Below, piece after piece: positions 7,915 to 13,590 of a stretch of DNA of 17,869 nt. Within the stretch, counting starts at the first letter, position 1. Each line of letters starts with the position of its first letter. Under the pieces are notes generated by a model. That model was not told where the DNA came from, did not search any database, and saw only the letters and a list, made by a program, of their open reading frames with translations. Origin of the DNA: Candidatus Mnemosynella bozhongmuii (lineage in GTDB: Archaea > Halobacteriota > Archaeoglobi > Mnemosynellales > Mnemosynellaceae); assembly GCA_014361165.1 (NCBI GenBank), contig JACIWD010000155.1:1-17869 (forward strand). Direction: 5' to 3'. Position numbers and translations under genes: made by a program.

Positions 7915-8210
7915 TGCCGAGGAGAGCGAGAAGGAGAATTGGATGTTATCCGAGATGTCTGATGTTCAAACCCAGAGGAATTCCCGGAAGAGAGCTTGAA
8001 CACGTGATTCTAAGCATTCACGAGATAGAGGCCATGCGTCTCGTCGATCTCGAAGGTCTCACTCAGGAAGAGGCAGCGGAGAAAATGGGAGTCTCAAGAA
8101 AGACTCTCTGGGTTGATCTGAAGAGTGGCAGAAGGAAGGTTGTTGATGCCCTGATAAATGGAAAGGCAATCATCATAGAGGGAACTGATGCTCAGGAAAA
8201 GTCCATTTGA
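7914..8210 (+). CDS. DUF134 (UPF0251) predicted DNA-binding protein
   Basis: 98 aa, normal length for the family. N-terminal basic segment MPRRARRRIGCYPRC has a CX3C pair (Cys11, Cys15), followed by FKPRGIP and a conserved IHEIEAMRLVDLEGLTQEEA stretch. EEAAEKMGVSRKTLWVDLKS is a sigma-70 region-4-like helix-turn-helix, and the end GKAIIIEG is typical of DUF134. The function is unproven; members are often found beside DIM/NifX-like and MinD-ferredoxin genes in anaerobes, and here the DIM/MinD operon converges on this one from the right. A redox- or metal-sensing transcription role is an inference. The start overlaps the purE stop (TGATG), and the end overlaps the methyltransferase gene by 23 bases. 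Confidence 0.88.
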   Translation: MPRRARRRIGCYPRCLMFKPRGIPGRELEHVILSIHEIEAMRLVDLEGLTQEEAAEKMGVSRKTLWVDLKSGRRKVVDALINGKAIIIEGTDAQEKSI

Positions 8211-8826
8211 TTCTCTTGCTGAAAGCTATGATTCCTGGTATGATTCCGGGAGAGGTTTGAGAATCTTCGAAATCGAGCTGAAAGCTCTAAGAAAAATTCG
8301 CTTTCCTCATCCCTCCCTCGAAATTGGAGTTGGAACCGGAAGATTTGCTGAAGAACTTGGAATAGAGTTTGGAGTTGACATCTCAGAAGGGATGCTGAGG
8401 ATAGCGAGAAAGAGGGGAATAGAGGTCATCCTCGCGGATGCCCACAATCTTCCATTCAGAAACAAGAGCTTCAGAACCTCATATTTCATAACCTCTCTCT
8501 GCTTTCTGAATGCTGAAACAGCTCTCAGGGAAGCTTCAAGAGTCTCGGATAATGTGGTTATAGGATTCATTCCCGAGGAGAGTCCTCTCGGAAAGATCTA
8601 TGCTGAGAAGGGTAAGAAAGGTCATCCAATCTATTCTCACGCCAGATTCCTGCGCTCAGATGAGGTTGTGGAAATTCTCAGCAGAACCGGATTCAGAATC
8701 ATCGGAGCCTTCTCGACCCTCTTCTCCGGTTCAGATTTTGAGGAGATAAGAGAAGGAATTCATCCATCAGCAGGTTTCATTGTCATATTCTCATCACTTC
8801 AGCAACCCTCTCCCAGAGATCTCTGA
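8188..8826 (+). CDS. Class I SAM-dependent methyltransferase
   Basis: 212 aa. FDSLAESYDSWYDS near the start is the usual N-terminal signature of UbiE/Methyltransf_11-type enzymes. Motif I is LEIGVGTGRF at 44-53, followed by GVDISEGML (Asp64, ribose-binding position) and DAHNLPF, typical of this fold. The substrate is unknown. It starts inside the DUF134 gene with GAGGGA just upstream, which suggests translational coupling with that regulator. Its last 44 bases overlap, in opposite orientation, the end of the last gene of the DIM/MinD operon. A small-molecule or metal/arsenic-type methyltransferase cannot be excluded, but no cysteine cluster of the ArsM kind is seen. Confidence 0.85.
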   Translation: MLRKSPFDSLAESYDSWYDSGRGLRIFEIELKALRKIRFPHPSLEIGVGTGRFAEELGIEFGVDISEGMLRIARKRGIEVILADAHNLPFRNKSFRTSYFITSLCFLNAETALREASRVSDNVVIGFIPEESPLGKIYAEKGKKGHPIYSHARFLRSDEVVEILSRTGFRIIGAFSTLFSGSDFEEIREGIHPSAGFIVIFSSLQQPSPRDL

Positions 8827-9640
8827 TGGCTGAGGAGGCCTTCGAGTTCTGGAGAACTGCAATTTTTCCATTTTTCAGCGCCCTCACAACCTCCTCATCA
8901 AACGGAATCATGCCCGCAACCTCAATTCCTCTCTCCTCGCAGAAGGATACGATTCTCTCTGAAATTTTCTCATTCAGATCATATTTGTTCACGCATACAA
9001 GCGGATGAACTCTGAAGTGCTCAGCGAGGGAGAGAGCTCTTTCCATATCATGAACTCCTGAGAGAGTTGGTTCAGCTGTGATCAGCGCAACATCTGCTCC
9101 GCTCAGAGTCGCAATGAGCGGACATCCGATACCCGGAGGACCGTCTATGAGAATGAGCTCCAGGTTCTCTTTTCTCGCGAGCTCTCTTGCCCTCCTCTTA
9201 ACCTCATGAACCAGCTTTCCCGAAGCCTCCTCTCCGGGTATCAGAGAAGCATGGCACATCCATCCATAAGAGGTCCTGGAGACATAAATGGAGCCGATGG
9301 GCTCAACTCTCATCTCAATCGCATCATTCTCGCAGATGAGCCTGCAGACCGAGCAGCCCTCGCACAGAAACTCATTCACCCTGAAGTCTGTGATTGCATC
9401 GAAACGGCAGAACTCGGCGCATTTTCCACATTTCATGCATCTCTCTTCAATGATTCTCGCAACCCATCTTCCTCTCAGCTCCTCCTCTCTCTGAATTTCC
9501 GGCTTCAGAAGAAGATGCAGATCTGGAGCATCCACATCACAGTCCGCAATGACCTTGTTCCCGGAGAGGACAGCAAAAGAGGCTGCAATTGTCGTCTTTC
9601 CTGTCCCTCCCTTCCCGCTGATTATGCACAGTTCCTTCAT
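8783..9640 (-). CDS. MinD-superfamily ATPase with inserted 2[4Fe-4S] ferredoxin domain (copy 1)
   Basis: 285 aa. Deviant Walker A GKGGTGKTT at 9-17, DCDVDAPD at 33-40 (Walker A') and IDGPPG at 165-170 (Walker B) define a MinD/ParA-type P-loop ATPase. Between the first and later ATPase motifs lies a ferredoxin insert with C68/C71/C74/C78 and C93/C96/C99/C103, each with the spacing for a [4Fe-4S] cluster. Such proteins occur as pairs in anaerobes beside DIM (ORP/NifX-like) genes; in Desulfovibrio the equivalents are parts of the orange protein complex. ATP-driven loading or transfer of a metal cluster is the likely theme, but no reaction is proven. It is the last gene of the operon, overlaps the DtxR-like gene by ATGA, and converges on the methyltransferase gene with a 44-base overlap. 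A cytosolic or peripheral membrane position is expected. Confidence 0.92.
   Translation of the reverse strand: MKELCIISGKGGTGKTTIAASFAVLSGNKVIADCDVDAPDLHLLLKPEIQREEELRGRWVARIIEERCMKCGKCAEFCRFDAITDFRVNEFLCEGCSVCRLICENDAIEMRVEPIGSIYVSRTSYGWMCHASLIPGEEASGKLVHEVKRRARELARKENLELILIDGPPGIGCPLIATLSGADVALITAEPTLSGVHDMERALSLAEHFRVHPLVCVNKYDLNEKISERIVSFCEERGIEVAGMIPFDEEVVRALKNGKIAVLQNSKASSAIRDLWERVAEVMRI
8863..8875 (+). terminator. Possible T-rich terminator of the purE operon
   Basis: Two T5 runs (8863-8867 and 8871-8875) lie 37-49 bases past the methyltransferase stop. Archaeal termination needs little more than T-rich non-template DNA. They fall within the opposite-strand MinD-ferredoxin gene, so this is only a weak suggestion. 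Confidence 0.22.
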
Positions 9641-10005
9641 TGAGATCTCTCCTGAGAGCTCTCAATGTTCTTCTTCATGAGTTCAAGCACCTCTGTTTTT
9701 ATCACATGCTCCATCAGACATGCCTGCTCTTCCGCAAGCTCTCTCTCCGCACCGAGAGATAGAAGAAATTCGAAAATGATTCTCCTCCTCTCTCTGAGAA
9801 ACCTCACAAATTCCCTTCCCTTTTCTGTCAGCTTTGCACCGAAATATTTCTCGAAGGTCACGTAACCCTCCTCATCAAGCTTTCTGAGCATTTCGCTGAC
9901 CGTTGAAGCCGAAACTCCGAGAGTCTTTGCTATGTCCTTGTTTCTTGCATATCCCTTCTCTCTTTCCAGCCTGTGAATTGCGATGAGATAATCCTCAAAC
10001 TTCAT
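9637..10005 (-). CDS. DtxR/MntR-family metal-dependent transcriptional regulator
   Basis: 122 aa. The winged helix covers about residues 3-65 (KDIAKTLGVSASTVSEMLRK as helix-turn-helix, then YVTFEKYFGAKLTEKG as the wing). The dimerization region contains EEQACLMEH at 92-100, matching the DtxR metal-site pattern C-x2-E-H (Cys96, Glu99, His100). By rough alignment, the second-site His of DtxR/MntR is replaced by Arg in RERRRIIFEF, so only part of the metal site is retained. There is no SH3-like C-terminal domain; the protein is of MntR length. It lies between the two MinD-ferredoxin ATPase genes with ATGA overlaps on both sides, so it is made with them. It probably regulates this operon in response to Fe or another divalent metal; its operator may be one of the palindromes at 13530-13576. 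Confidence 0.88.
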   Translation of the reverse strand: MKFEDYLIAIHRLEREKGYARNKDIAKTLGVSASTVSEMLRKLDEEGYVTFEKYFGAKLTEKGREFVRFLRERRRIIFEFLLSLGAERELAEEQACLMEHVIKTEVLELMKKNIESSQERSQ

Positions 10006-10829
10006 GCCAGATCTCTCACCCTTGTTATGAGCTCCTCAAATTTTTCTTTCCACCTCTCCTCTCTGACGAGAAGCTCTCCTTCCGAGTAGAGTTCTGCGAT
10101 CTCTCTTGAAAACGGAATCTTCATGAGAACCGGAATGCCCTCCCTCTCGCAGAACTCCTCAATCATTCTCTCGTCCTCTGCTTTATTTATTACCACTCCC
10201 ATTGGAATTTCGAGCTCTCTGAGGACTGAAACAGCAAGGGAGAGATCAAAGAGACCGAATGGAGTTGGCTCAGTGACAAGAAGAGCAAAATCGCTTCCGA
10301 AAACGCTGTTTATCATCGGACAGGCAACTCCGGGAGGAGAGTCAATTATCACGAGGTCAGCTTTTCCGTCAATCCTCCTCTTCAGCTCTCTGATGATCGG
10401 TGTGGCAAATGGCTCTCCCGGAATGAGCTTTCCATGAAGAAACTCTCCTCCATCAAATCTTCCGCCCTCAATCACTCCGAGAGGCCTCTCTCTTTCTCTG
10501 ATTGCATTCTCAGGACACACCAGAGAGCATCCACCGCAACCCTTGCAGAGCTCCTCGAAGAGCATAATTCCGTTTTTCGTCACTGCAAGAGCATTGAAGC
10601 TGCAGAAGATGGAGCACTCTCCGCAGAGGGAGCACCTCTCCTCATCAATCTCCGGAACTCTGATCGAGACGCTCTGTGAAAATGTCAGGGAGGGTTTGAG
10701 GAAGATGTGTGCATTCGGCTCCTCTACATCGCAGTCGAGAAACTGAATTTCTTCTGAGACGGCTGCAAGATTCACTGCCACTGTTGTCTTTCCTGTTCCT
10801 CCCTTTCCGCTCGCAACAGAGAGAATCAT
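10002..10829 (-). CDS. MinD-superfamily ATPase with inserted 2[4Fe-4S] ferredoxin domain (copy 2)
   Basis: 275 aa, same architecture as the gene at 8783-9640: Walker A GKGGTGKTT at 8-16, DCDVEEPNAH at 32-41, ferredoxin insert with C66/C69/C72/C76 and C95/C98/C101/C105 (the latter followed by Pro), and Walker B IDSPPG. The two are clearly paralogous but well diverged, which suits a heterodimer or two parallel chaperones rather than a recent duplication. The start is ATG 10829, preceded by TGAGGTGCCCTC, where the stop of the DIM gene at 10839 also supplies the ribosome binding site. The end overlaps the DtxR-like gene by ATGA. Inferred role: nucleotide-driven handling of a metal cluster with the DIM proteins encoded just upstream. 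Confidence 0.92.
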   Translation of the reverse strand: MILSVASGKGGTGKTTVAVNLAAVSEEIQFLDCDVEEPNAHIFLKPSLTFSQSVSIRVPEIDEERCSLCGECSIFCSFNALAVTKNGIMLFEELCKGCGGCSLVCPENAIRERERPLGVIEGGRFDGGEFLHGKLIPGEPFATPIIRELKRRIDGKADLVIIDSPPGVACPMINSVFGSDFALLVTEPTPFGLFDLSLAVSVLRELEIPMGVVINKAEDERMIEEFCEREGIPVLMKIPFSREIAELYSEGELLVREERWKEKFEELITRVRDLA

Positions 10830-10838
10830 GAGGGCACC

Positions 10839-11198
10839 TCAGTGCCTGTGCTCTCTGCAGGCACTTTCGGGAGAGGCTCTCTGAAGAAGTCCTCGCTTAA
10901 AAAGCTCAATCGCATCTTTAACTCTTCCAGAAGCTCCGGAATAGACCTCTATCCCAAAGGAGCGGAACATCTCAATGGCTCTCGGACCAATTCCGGAAAC
11001 TATGACTGCTGAAACACCGAGTTTCGCGAGATGCTCCGGAGGTTTTCCGGTGCCTCCCATGTGCTCGCTCATGTTTGGAATAATCTCGACCTCATTGCTC
11101 TCCAGATCCACGATTGTGAAGGTCGGAGCTCTTCCGAAGTGCTGTGAAATCTCCTCCTCAAGACCTCTTGTTCCCATTGTTGGAACTGCAACCTTCAT
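10839..11198 (-). CDS. DIM/NifX-like (dinitrogenase Fe-Mo cofactor family) protein 3
   Basis: 119 aa, single-domain DIM fold like NifX, NafY, the C-terminal domain of NifB and the Desulfovibrio orange protein ORP. Starts MKVAVPTMG, with SQHFGRAPTFTIVD and MGGTGKPPEHLAKLGVSAVI typical of the family. These proteins bind Mo, Fe-Mo or Mo-Cu cluster intermediates; without nif genes nearby, a nitrogenase role is not indicated. The tail carries a cysteine and histidines (ACREHRH), possibly extra metal ligands. It is more distant from the two tandem DIM genes upstream than they are from each other. The start overlaps the stop of the DUF5320-like gene by ATGA, and 9 bases separate its stop from the next MinD gene. 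Confidence 0.9.
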   Translation of the reverse strand: MKVAVPTMGTRGLEEEISQHFGRAPTFTIVDLESNEVEIIPNMSEHMGGTGKPPEHLAKLGVSAVIVSGIGPRAIEMFRSFGIEVYSGASGRVKDAIELFKRGLLQRASPESACREHRH

Positions 11199-11407
11199 TC
11201 TTCCTCCTCCAGTTCCTTTATTCTCTCCTCAACTGCTCTCAGCCATTCTCTGAGATACTCCCTTTCTCTTCTCAGCCACTCCAGCTCTGTTCTCGAATCG
11301 TAAAAGGGTGAAGCCAGCATCAGCCACCAGCAGAATCTAGGTTTGAACCACCACCCGGGTCTCAGCCAGGGAGGAAGATATCTGAAGGGTCCTCTACCCG
11401 GATACAT
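11195..11407 (-). CDS. DUF5320-like small protein (70 aa)
   Basis: ATG 11407 was chosen because GGAGGTGA sits 6 bases upstream; the longer frame from 11434 has no such site. The first ~35 residues are rich in Pro, Gly, Arg and aromatics (MYPGRGPFRYLPPWLRPGWW, then FKPRFCWW, one cysteine). The last ~30 form a charged coiled coil (LRREREYLREWLRAVEERI then KELEEEE). This two-part layout is that of DUF5320 proteins, which commonly accompany DIM genes in anaerobes and have no known activity; the coiled coil suggests oligomerization or docking. The start lies inside the preceding DIM gene (14-base overlap) and the end overlaps the next one by ATGA. Confidence 0.8.
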   Translation of the reverse strand: MYPGRGPFRYLPPWLRPGWWFKPRFCWWLMLASPFYDSRTELEWLRREREYLREWLRAVEERIKELEEEE

Positions 11408-11732
11408 CTTCCTCACCTCCCGCAATCTTCTCAATCACCTCTTTCACAATCCCTCTTTTTCTCACAATTTCAATTCCTTCAAGTTCAAGAAGCTCAACTG
11501 CAGTAGGACCAAACTCTTCGGCTACAGCAACTTCAACCTGATTTTCCTTCAGCAGTCTCACAGCTTGCACTGCAGCTCCGCTGAAAGATTGAGTTGCGGG
11601 ATTCTTGAGAATCCTGACATCTCTGATCTCCCCTCTTTCAATTTCAACAATCGTGAATGTCGAGGCTCTCGCAAACACATCCGAAACTCTATCCTCGAGT
11701 CCTCCTTTCTCAGTGGCTACAGCAATCTTCAT
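11394..11732 (-). CDS. DIM/NifX-like protein 2
   Basis: 112 aa DIM domain (MKIAVATEKGGLEDRVSDVF, then ARASTFTIVEIERG, EIRDVRILKN, and a C-terminal half that keeps EFGPTAVELL). It is a close paralog of the N-terminal domain of the gene just upstream (11729-12277), with identical DNA blocks showing tandem duplication. Unlike that gene it has no DUF5320-like tail; instead the separate DUF5320-like gene starts within its last codons. ATGA overlap with the upstream gene shows translational coupling. Metal-cluster binding is the family expectation; there is no cysteine in the domain, so the ligand set must differ from a plain Fe-S site. Confidence 0.9.
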   Translation of the reverse strand: MKIAVATEKGGLEDRVSDVFARASTFTIVEIERGEIRDVRILKNPATQSFSGAAVQAVRLLKENQVEVAVAEEFGPTAVELLELEGIEIVRKRGIVKEVIEKIAGGEEDVSG

Positions 11733-12277
11733 TTTTTCAGCATCCTCTTTATCTCCTCGATCTCTTTCTCCATCCTCTCAATCCTCATCTTCAGATCGTC
11801 GAGCCCTCCTCTCTCCTCAGGAGTCCAGCCGAATCCTCTCCGCATTCCCATGCCACCTCTGCTCCATCCTCCTCTTCCACCTCTCATTCCCATTCCCATA
11901 CCCATTCCAGGAATGAAGGGTGAGGAAGGTGATGGGCTGCTCTCTGATGGAACTCCCTCTCTGATGACCCTTTTCACGGCCTCCTCCACGGAAACTCCGC
12001 TCATCGTCACCATCCTCACCCCGCTCTGGGAAAAGATCGAAGATGCATTCGGTCCGAATCTTCCGGCTATGACAGCTTCAACTCCCTCATTCACAAGCAT
12101 CTGGGCTGCCTGAATTCCCGCTCCGCTCGGAAAGTTCGCTGAGGTGTTTTTGAGAATCCTGACATCTCTGATCTCCTCTCCCTCAGTTTCAACAATCGTG
12201 AATGTCTGAGCTCTTCCAAAGACATCTGAAACTCTGTCGTCAAGCCCTCCTCTCTCTGTTGCAACCGCAATTCTCAT
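11729..12277 (-). CDS. DIM/NifX-like protein 1 fused to a DUF5320-like tail
   Basis: 182 aa, longer than the ~110-120 aa usual for single DIM proteins. Residues 1-~112 are a DIM domain (MRIAVATERGGLDDRVSDVF, TFTIVE, RDVRILKN, AGRFGPNASS). After a Ser/Pro linker (PSESSPSPSSP) comes a Gly/Met/Arg-rich segment (GMGMGMGMRGGRGG and GGMGMRRGFGW) and a coiled coil of about 25 residues rich in Lys, Glu and Met. That tail has the layout of DUF5320 proteins, encoded separately on both sides of this gene, so the fusion suggests that DIM and DUF5320 proteins bind each other. ATGA overlaps at both ends. A Met-rich tail could also bind a soft metal such as Cu(I); that is speculation. Confidence 0.88.
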   Translation of the reverse strand: MRIAVATERGGLDDRVSDVFGRAQTFTIVETEGEEIRDVRILKNTSANFPSGAGIQAAQMLVNEGVEAVIAGRFGPNASSIFSQSGVRMVTMSGVSVEEAVKRVIREGVPSESSPSPSSPFIPGMGMGMGMRGGRGGWSRGGMGMRRGFGWTPEERGGLDDLKMRIERMEKEIEEIKRMLKK

Positions 12278-12561
12278 TCCTCTTCACTCCTCTTCAGCTC
12301 CTCTATCCTCCTTCTTATCTCTCTGAGCTCTCTTTCGAGAGCCTCTGCCCTCTCTCTCAGCATTTCGATCTCGTCTTCTTCTCGCATCCATGCACCCATC
12401 GGAGAATATGACTGAAGGAAGCTCATGAACTGTGGAAGCTGACCTGTTGAGATGAGATACTGTGCGGCAGGAGGAAGTCCTCCCCATCCCGGAGAGAATC
12501 CGAATCTCATCCATCCCGGAAGTCCGGTAAGCCAGAACATCCATCTGTATCCTCTCGGCAT
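12274..12561 (-). CDS. DUF5320-like protein (95 aa)
   Basis: ATG 12561 was chosen, with AAAGGAGGTGA upstream; a TTG two codons earlier is too close to that site. The N-terminal part starts MPRGYRWMFW and is rich in Trp, Phe, Gly and Pro; a middle segment (AAQYLISTGQLPQFMSFLQ) is less usual for the family; the last ~35 residues are a charged coiled coil rich in Glu and Arg. No cysteine. No hydrophobic run is long enough for a sure membrane helix. The start shares a 33-base identical DNA segment with the start of the microprotein gene at 12583-12735, so the two 5' ends are related. The end overlaps the DIM fusion gene by ATGA. Role unknown; presumed partner of the DIM proteins. Confidence 0.72.
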   Translation of the reverse strand: MPRGYRWMFWLTGLPGWMRFGFSPGWGGLPPAAQYLISTGQLPQFMSFLQSYSPMGAWMREEDEIEMLRERAEALERELREIRRRIEELKRSEEE

Positions 12562-12581
12562 TTTCAATCACCTCCTTTCTT
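12549..12581. repeat. 33-base direct repeat, left copy
   Basis: Identical to 12723-12755 over all 33 bases by eye. On the - strand it holds AAGAAAGGAGGTGATTGAAA (ribosome binding site and spacer) and then the start codon and MPRG codons of the 95-aa DUF5320-like gene. Outside it the sequences diverge at once. Confidence 0.9.
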
Positions 12582-12582
12582 T

Positions 12583-12735
12583 TTACCACCACGGGGGATA
12601 GTACGGATACGGATAATATCCTCTCAGACCCATGGGGTATGCCCACCATCTGCGGGGTAGCCAGGGATAGAATCTGCAGAAGGGATAGGGATTTCCTCTC
12701 CAGAATCCTCTACCTCTTCCAAATCCTCTCGGCAT
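12583..12735 (-). CDS. DUF5320-like microprotein (50 aa)
   Basis: A short frame missed by length-based gene finding. It begins ATG at 12735, two bases after the mrp stop, and ends TAA at 12585-12583, just before the ribosome binding site of the next gene. The protein begins MPRGFGRGRGFWRGNPYPFC and ends GYYPYPYYPPWW: Gly, Arg, Pro and aromatics dominate, with one cysteine (Cys20) and no coiled coil. MPRG and the Gly-Arg-aromatic composition match the N-terminal half of DUF5320 proteins. AAAGGAGGTGAT lies 4 bases before the ATG and also encodes the last residues (KKGGD) of Mrp. Strong site, tight fit between neighbours and family-like composition make it likely real. Function unknown. Confidence 0.7.
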   Translation of the reverse strand: MPRGFGRGRGFWRGNPYPFCRFYPWLPRRWWAYPMGLRGYYPYPYYPPWW

Positions 12736-12755
12736 TTTCAATCACCTCCTTTCTT
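12723..12755. repeat. 33-base direct repeat, right copy
   Basis: Identical to 12549-12581. Here the segment spans the last codons and stop of mrp, the ribosome binding site, and the start and MPRG codons of the 50-aa microprotein gene. Confidence 0.9.
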
Positions 12756-13517
12756 CATCTCCTCCTCAATTCTCTCCACAATAGCCTCGAAGGCTTTAAC
12801 AGATGGAGAGTCCTCTGTTGAGAGGATGAAGGGCTTCCCTTCATCCCCGCATTCACTTATCTTCGGATCAAGCGGAACCCTTCCGAGGAAGGGAATTCCA
12901 AATTCTTTTGCTGCTTTTTCCGCTCCCCCTACCTTGAAGAGGGGCGTCTCCTTTCCGCAGTGCGGACAGATGAATCCGCTCATGTTCTCGATGATTCCGA
13001 TGATTGGAATCTTCAGCTCTCTGGCAAATCTGATCGACTTCTTCACGCTCAGAAGGGCAACATCCTGAGGAGTCGAGACTATGATCGCTCCGGATACCTT
13101 CCCTATGAGCTGGGCAACACTCAGAGGCTCATCTCCGGTTCCCGGAGGAAGATCAACAACGAGATAGTCCAGGTCTCCCCATCTGACGTCTTCAATGAAC
13201 TGCTTCAGCATGTTGTATTTCATCGGACCCCTCCAGATCACTGGGGTGTCCTCTGAGGGGAGAAGAAATGCTATTGAAACAACCTTCAGTTTCGGAGGGA
13301 TGAGAACCGGTTCGATTCCATCATCTGAGGGAACAAGAGCTCCATGCGAGATTCCGAGCATCTTCGGGATTGATGGTCCGTGGATATCTGCATCGAGAAG
13401 TCCAACCGAATAGCCCTTCATTCCGAATGCTAGAGCGAGATTTGCCGAGACCGTGCTCTTGCCGACTCCACCCTTTCCGCTGAGAACCATAAGAGAGTGC
13501 CTGATGTTTCCCTTCAT
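12738..13517 (-). CDS. mrp: Mrp/NBP35 (ApbC)-family Fe-S carrier P-loop ATPase
   Basis: 259 aa. Deviant Walker A GKGGVGKS at 14-21, LLDADIHGPS at 40-49 (Mrp/NBP35 signature), VDLPPGTGD at 121-129 (Walker B), TPQDVALLSVKK at 149-160, and CPHC at 184-187, the pair that holds a bridging [4Fe-4S] cluster between two subunits. There is no N-terminal ferredoxin or MIP18-type domain. The family binds and transfers Fe-S clusters to target proteins. It is the first gene of a ten-gene - strand operon with the DIM, DUF5320-like and MinD-ferredoxin genes; an Mrp-like ATPase is also encoded at the Desulfovibrio ORP locus. The start ATG 13517 is preceded by GGTGAGAGG. The stop lies within the next gene's ribosome binding site. 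Confidence 0.93.
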   Translation of the reverse strand: MKGNIRHSLMVLSGKGGVGKSTVSANLALAFGMKGYSVGLLDADIHGPSIPKMLGISHGALVPSDDGIEPVLIPPKLKVVSIAFLLPSEDTPVIWRGPMKYNMLKQFIEDVRWGDLDYLVVDLPPGTGDEPLSVAQLIGKVSGAIIVSTPQDVALLSVKKSIRFARELKIPIIGIIENMSGFICPHCGKETPLFKVGGAEKAAKEFGIPFLGRVPLDPKISECGDEGKPFILSTEDSPSVKAFEAIVERIEEEMKKGGD

Positions 13518-13529
13518 CCTCTCACCATA

Positions 13530-13545
13530 TTACACATATGTGTAA
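13530..13545. promoter_or_regulatory. Perfect 16-base palindrome, likely operator of the mrp operon
   Basis: TTACACATATGTGTAA is its own reverse complement. It lies directly downstream (in mrp orientation) of the TATA box at 13549-13557 and 13 bases before the mrp ATG, so a bound dimer would block transcription start. The binding protein is unknown; the DtxR-like product of the operon is a candidate. Confidence 0.6.
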
Positions 13546-13548
13546 CAA

Positions 13549-13557
13549 CTATTTAAA
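13549..13557 (-). promoter_or_regulatory. TATA box for the mrp operon
   Basis: Read on the - strand, TTTAAATAG is close to the archaeal consensus and lies about 36 bases (centre) before the mrp ATG, giving a short leader with room for GGTGAG. No other good TATA box was seen in the ten-gene operon, where genes overlap almost throughout. Confidence 0.6.
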
Positions 13558-13576
13558 TTTTAGGTATTCCTAAAAT
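13557..13576. promoter_or_regulatory. Inverted repeat resembling a DtxR-type box
   Basis: ATTTTAGGTATTCCTAAAAT has two perfect 8-base arms around TATT. The TTAGG/CCTAA half-sites recall the DtxR-box half-site TTAGG of bacterial iron regulators. It abuts the mrp TATA box on one side and lies 14 bases before the larA TATA-like box on the other, so it could act on both directions. The link to the DtxR-family gene at 9637-10005 is an inference. Confidence 0.5.
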
Positions 13577-13590
13577 CAGCATGCGAAGAG

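Noticed and set aside
11343..12113. 256-aa + strand frame opposite the DIM genes
   Set aside because: Low-complexity Ser/Pro/Phe sequence that mirrors two DIM genes and their Gly/Met-rich tail; no start signal.
10839..12277. Nitrogenase cofactor (nif) locus suggested by three NifX-like genes
   Set aside because: No nifH, nifD, nifK, nifE, nifN or radical-SAM NifB is present; the DIM/MinD/Mrp mix fits the ORP-type context instead.
12284..12649. 121-aa - strand frame overlapping the microprotein and the 95-aa DUF5320-like gene
   Set aside because: Out of frame with both, no ribosome binding site at its start, and no family-like composition; the two genes with strong sites explain the region.
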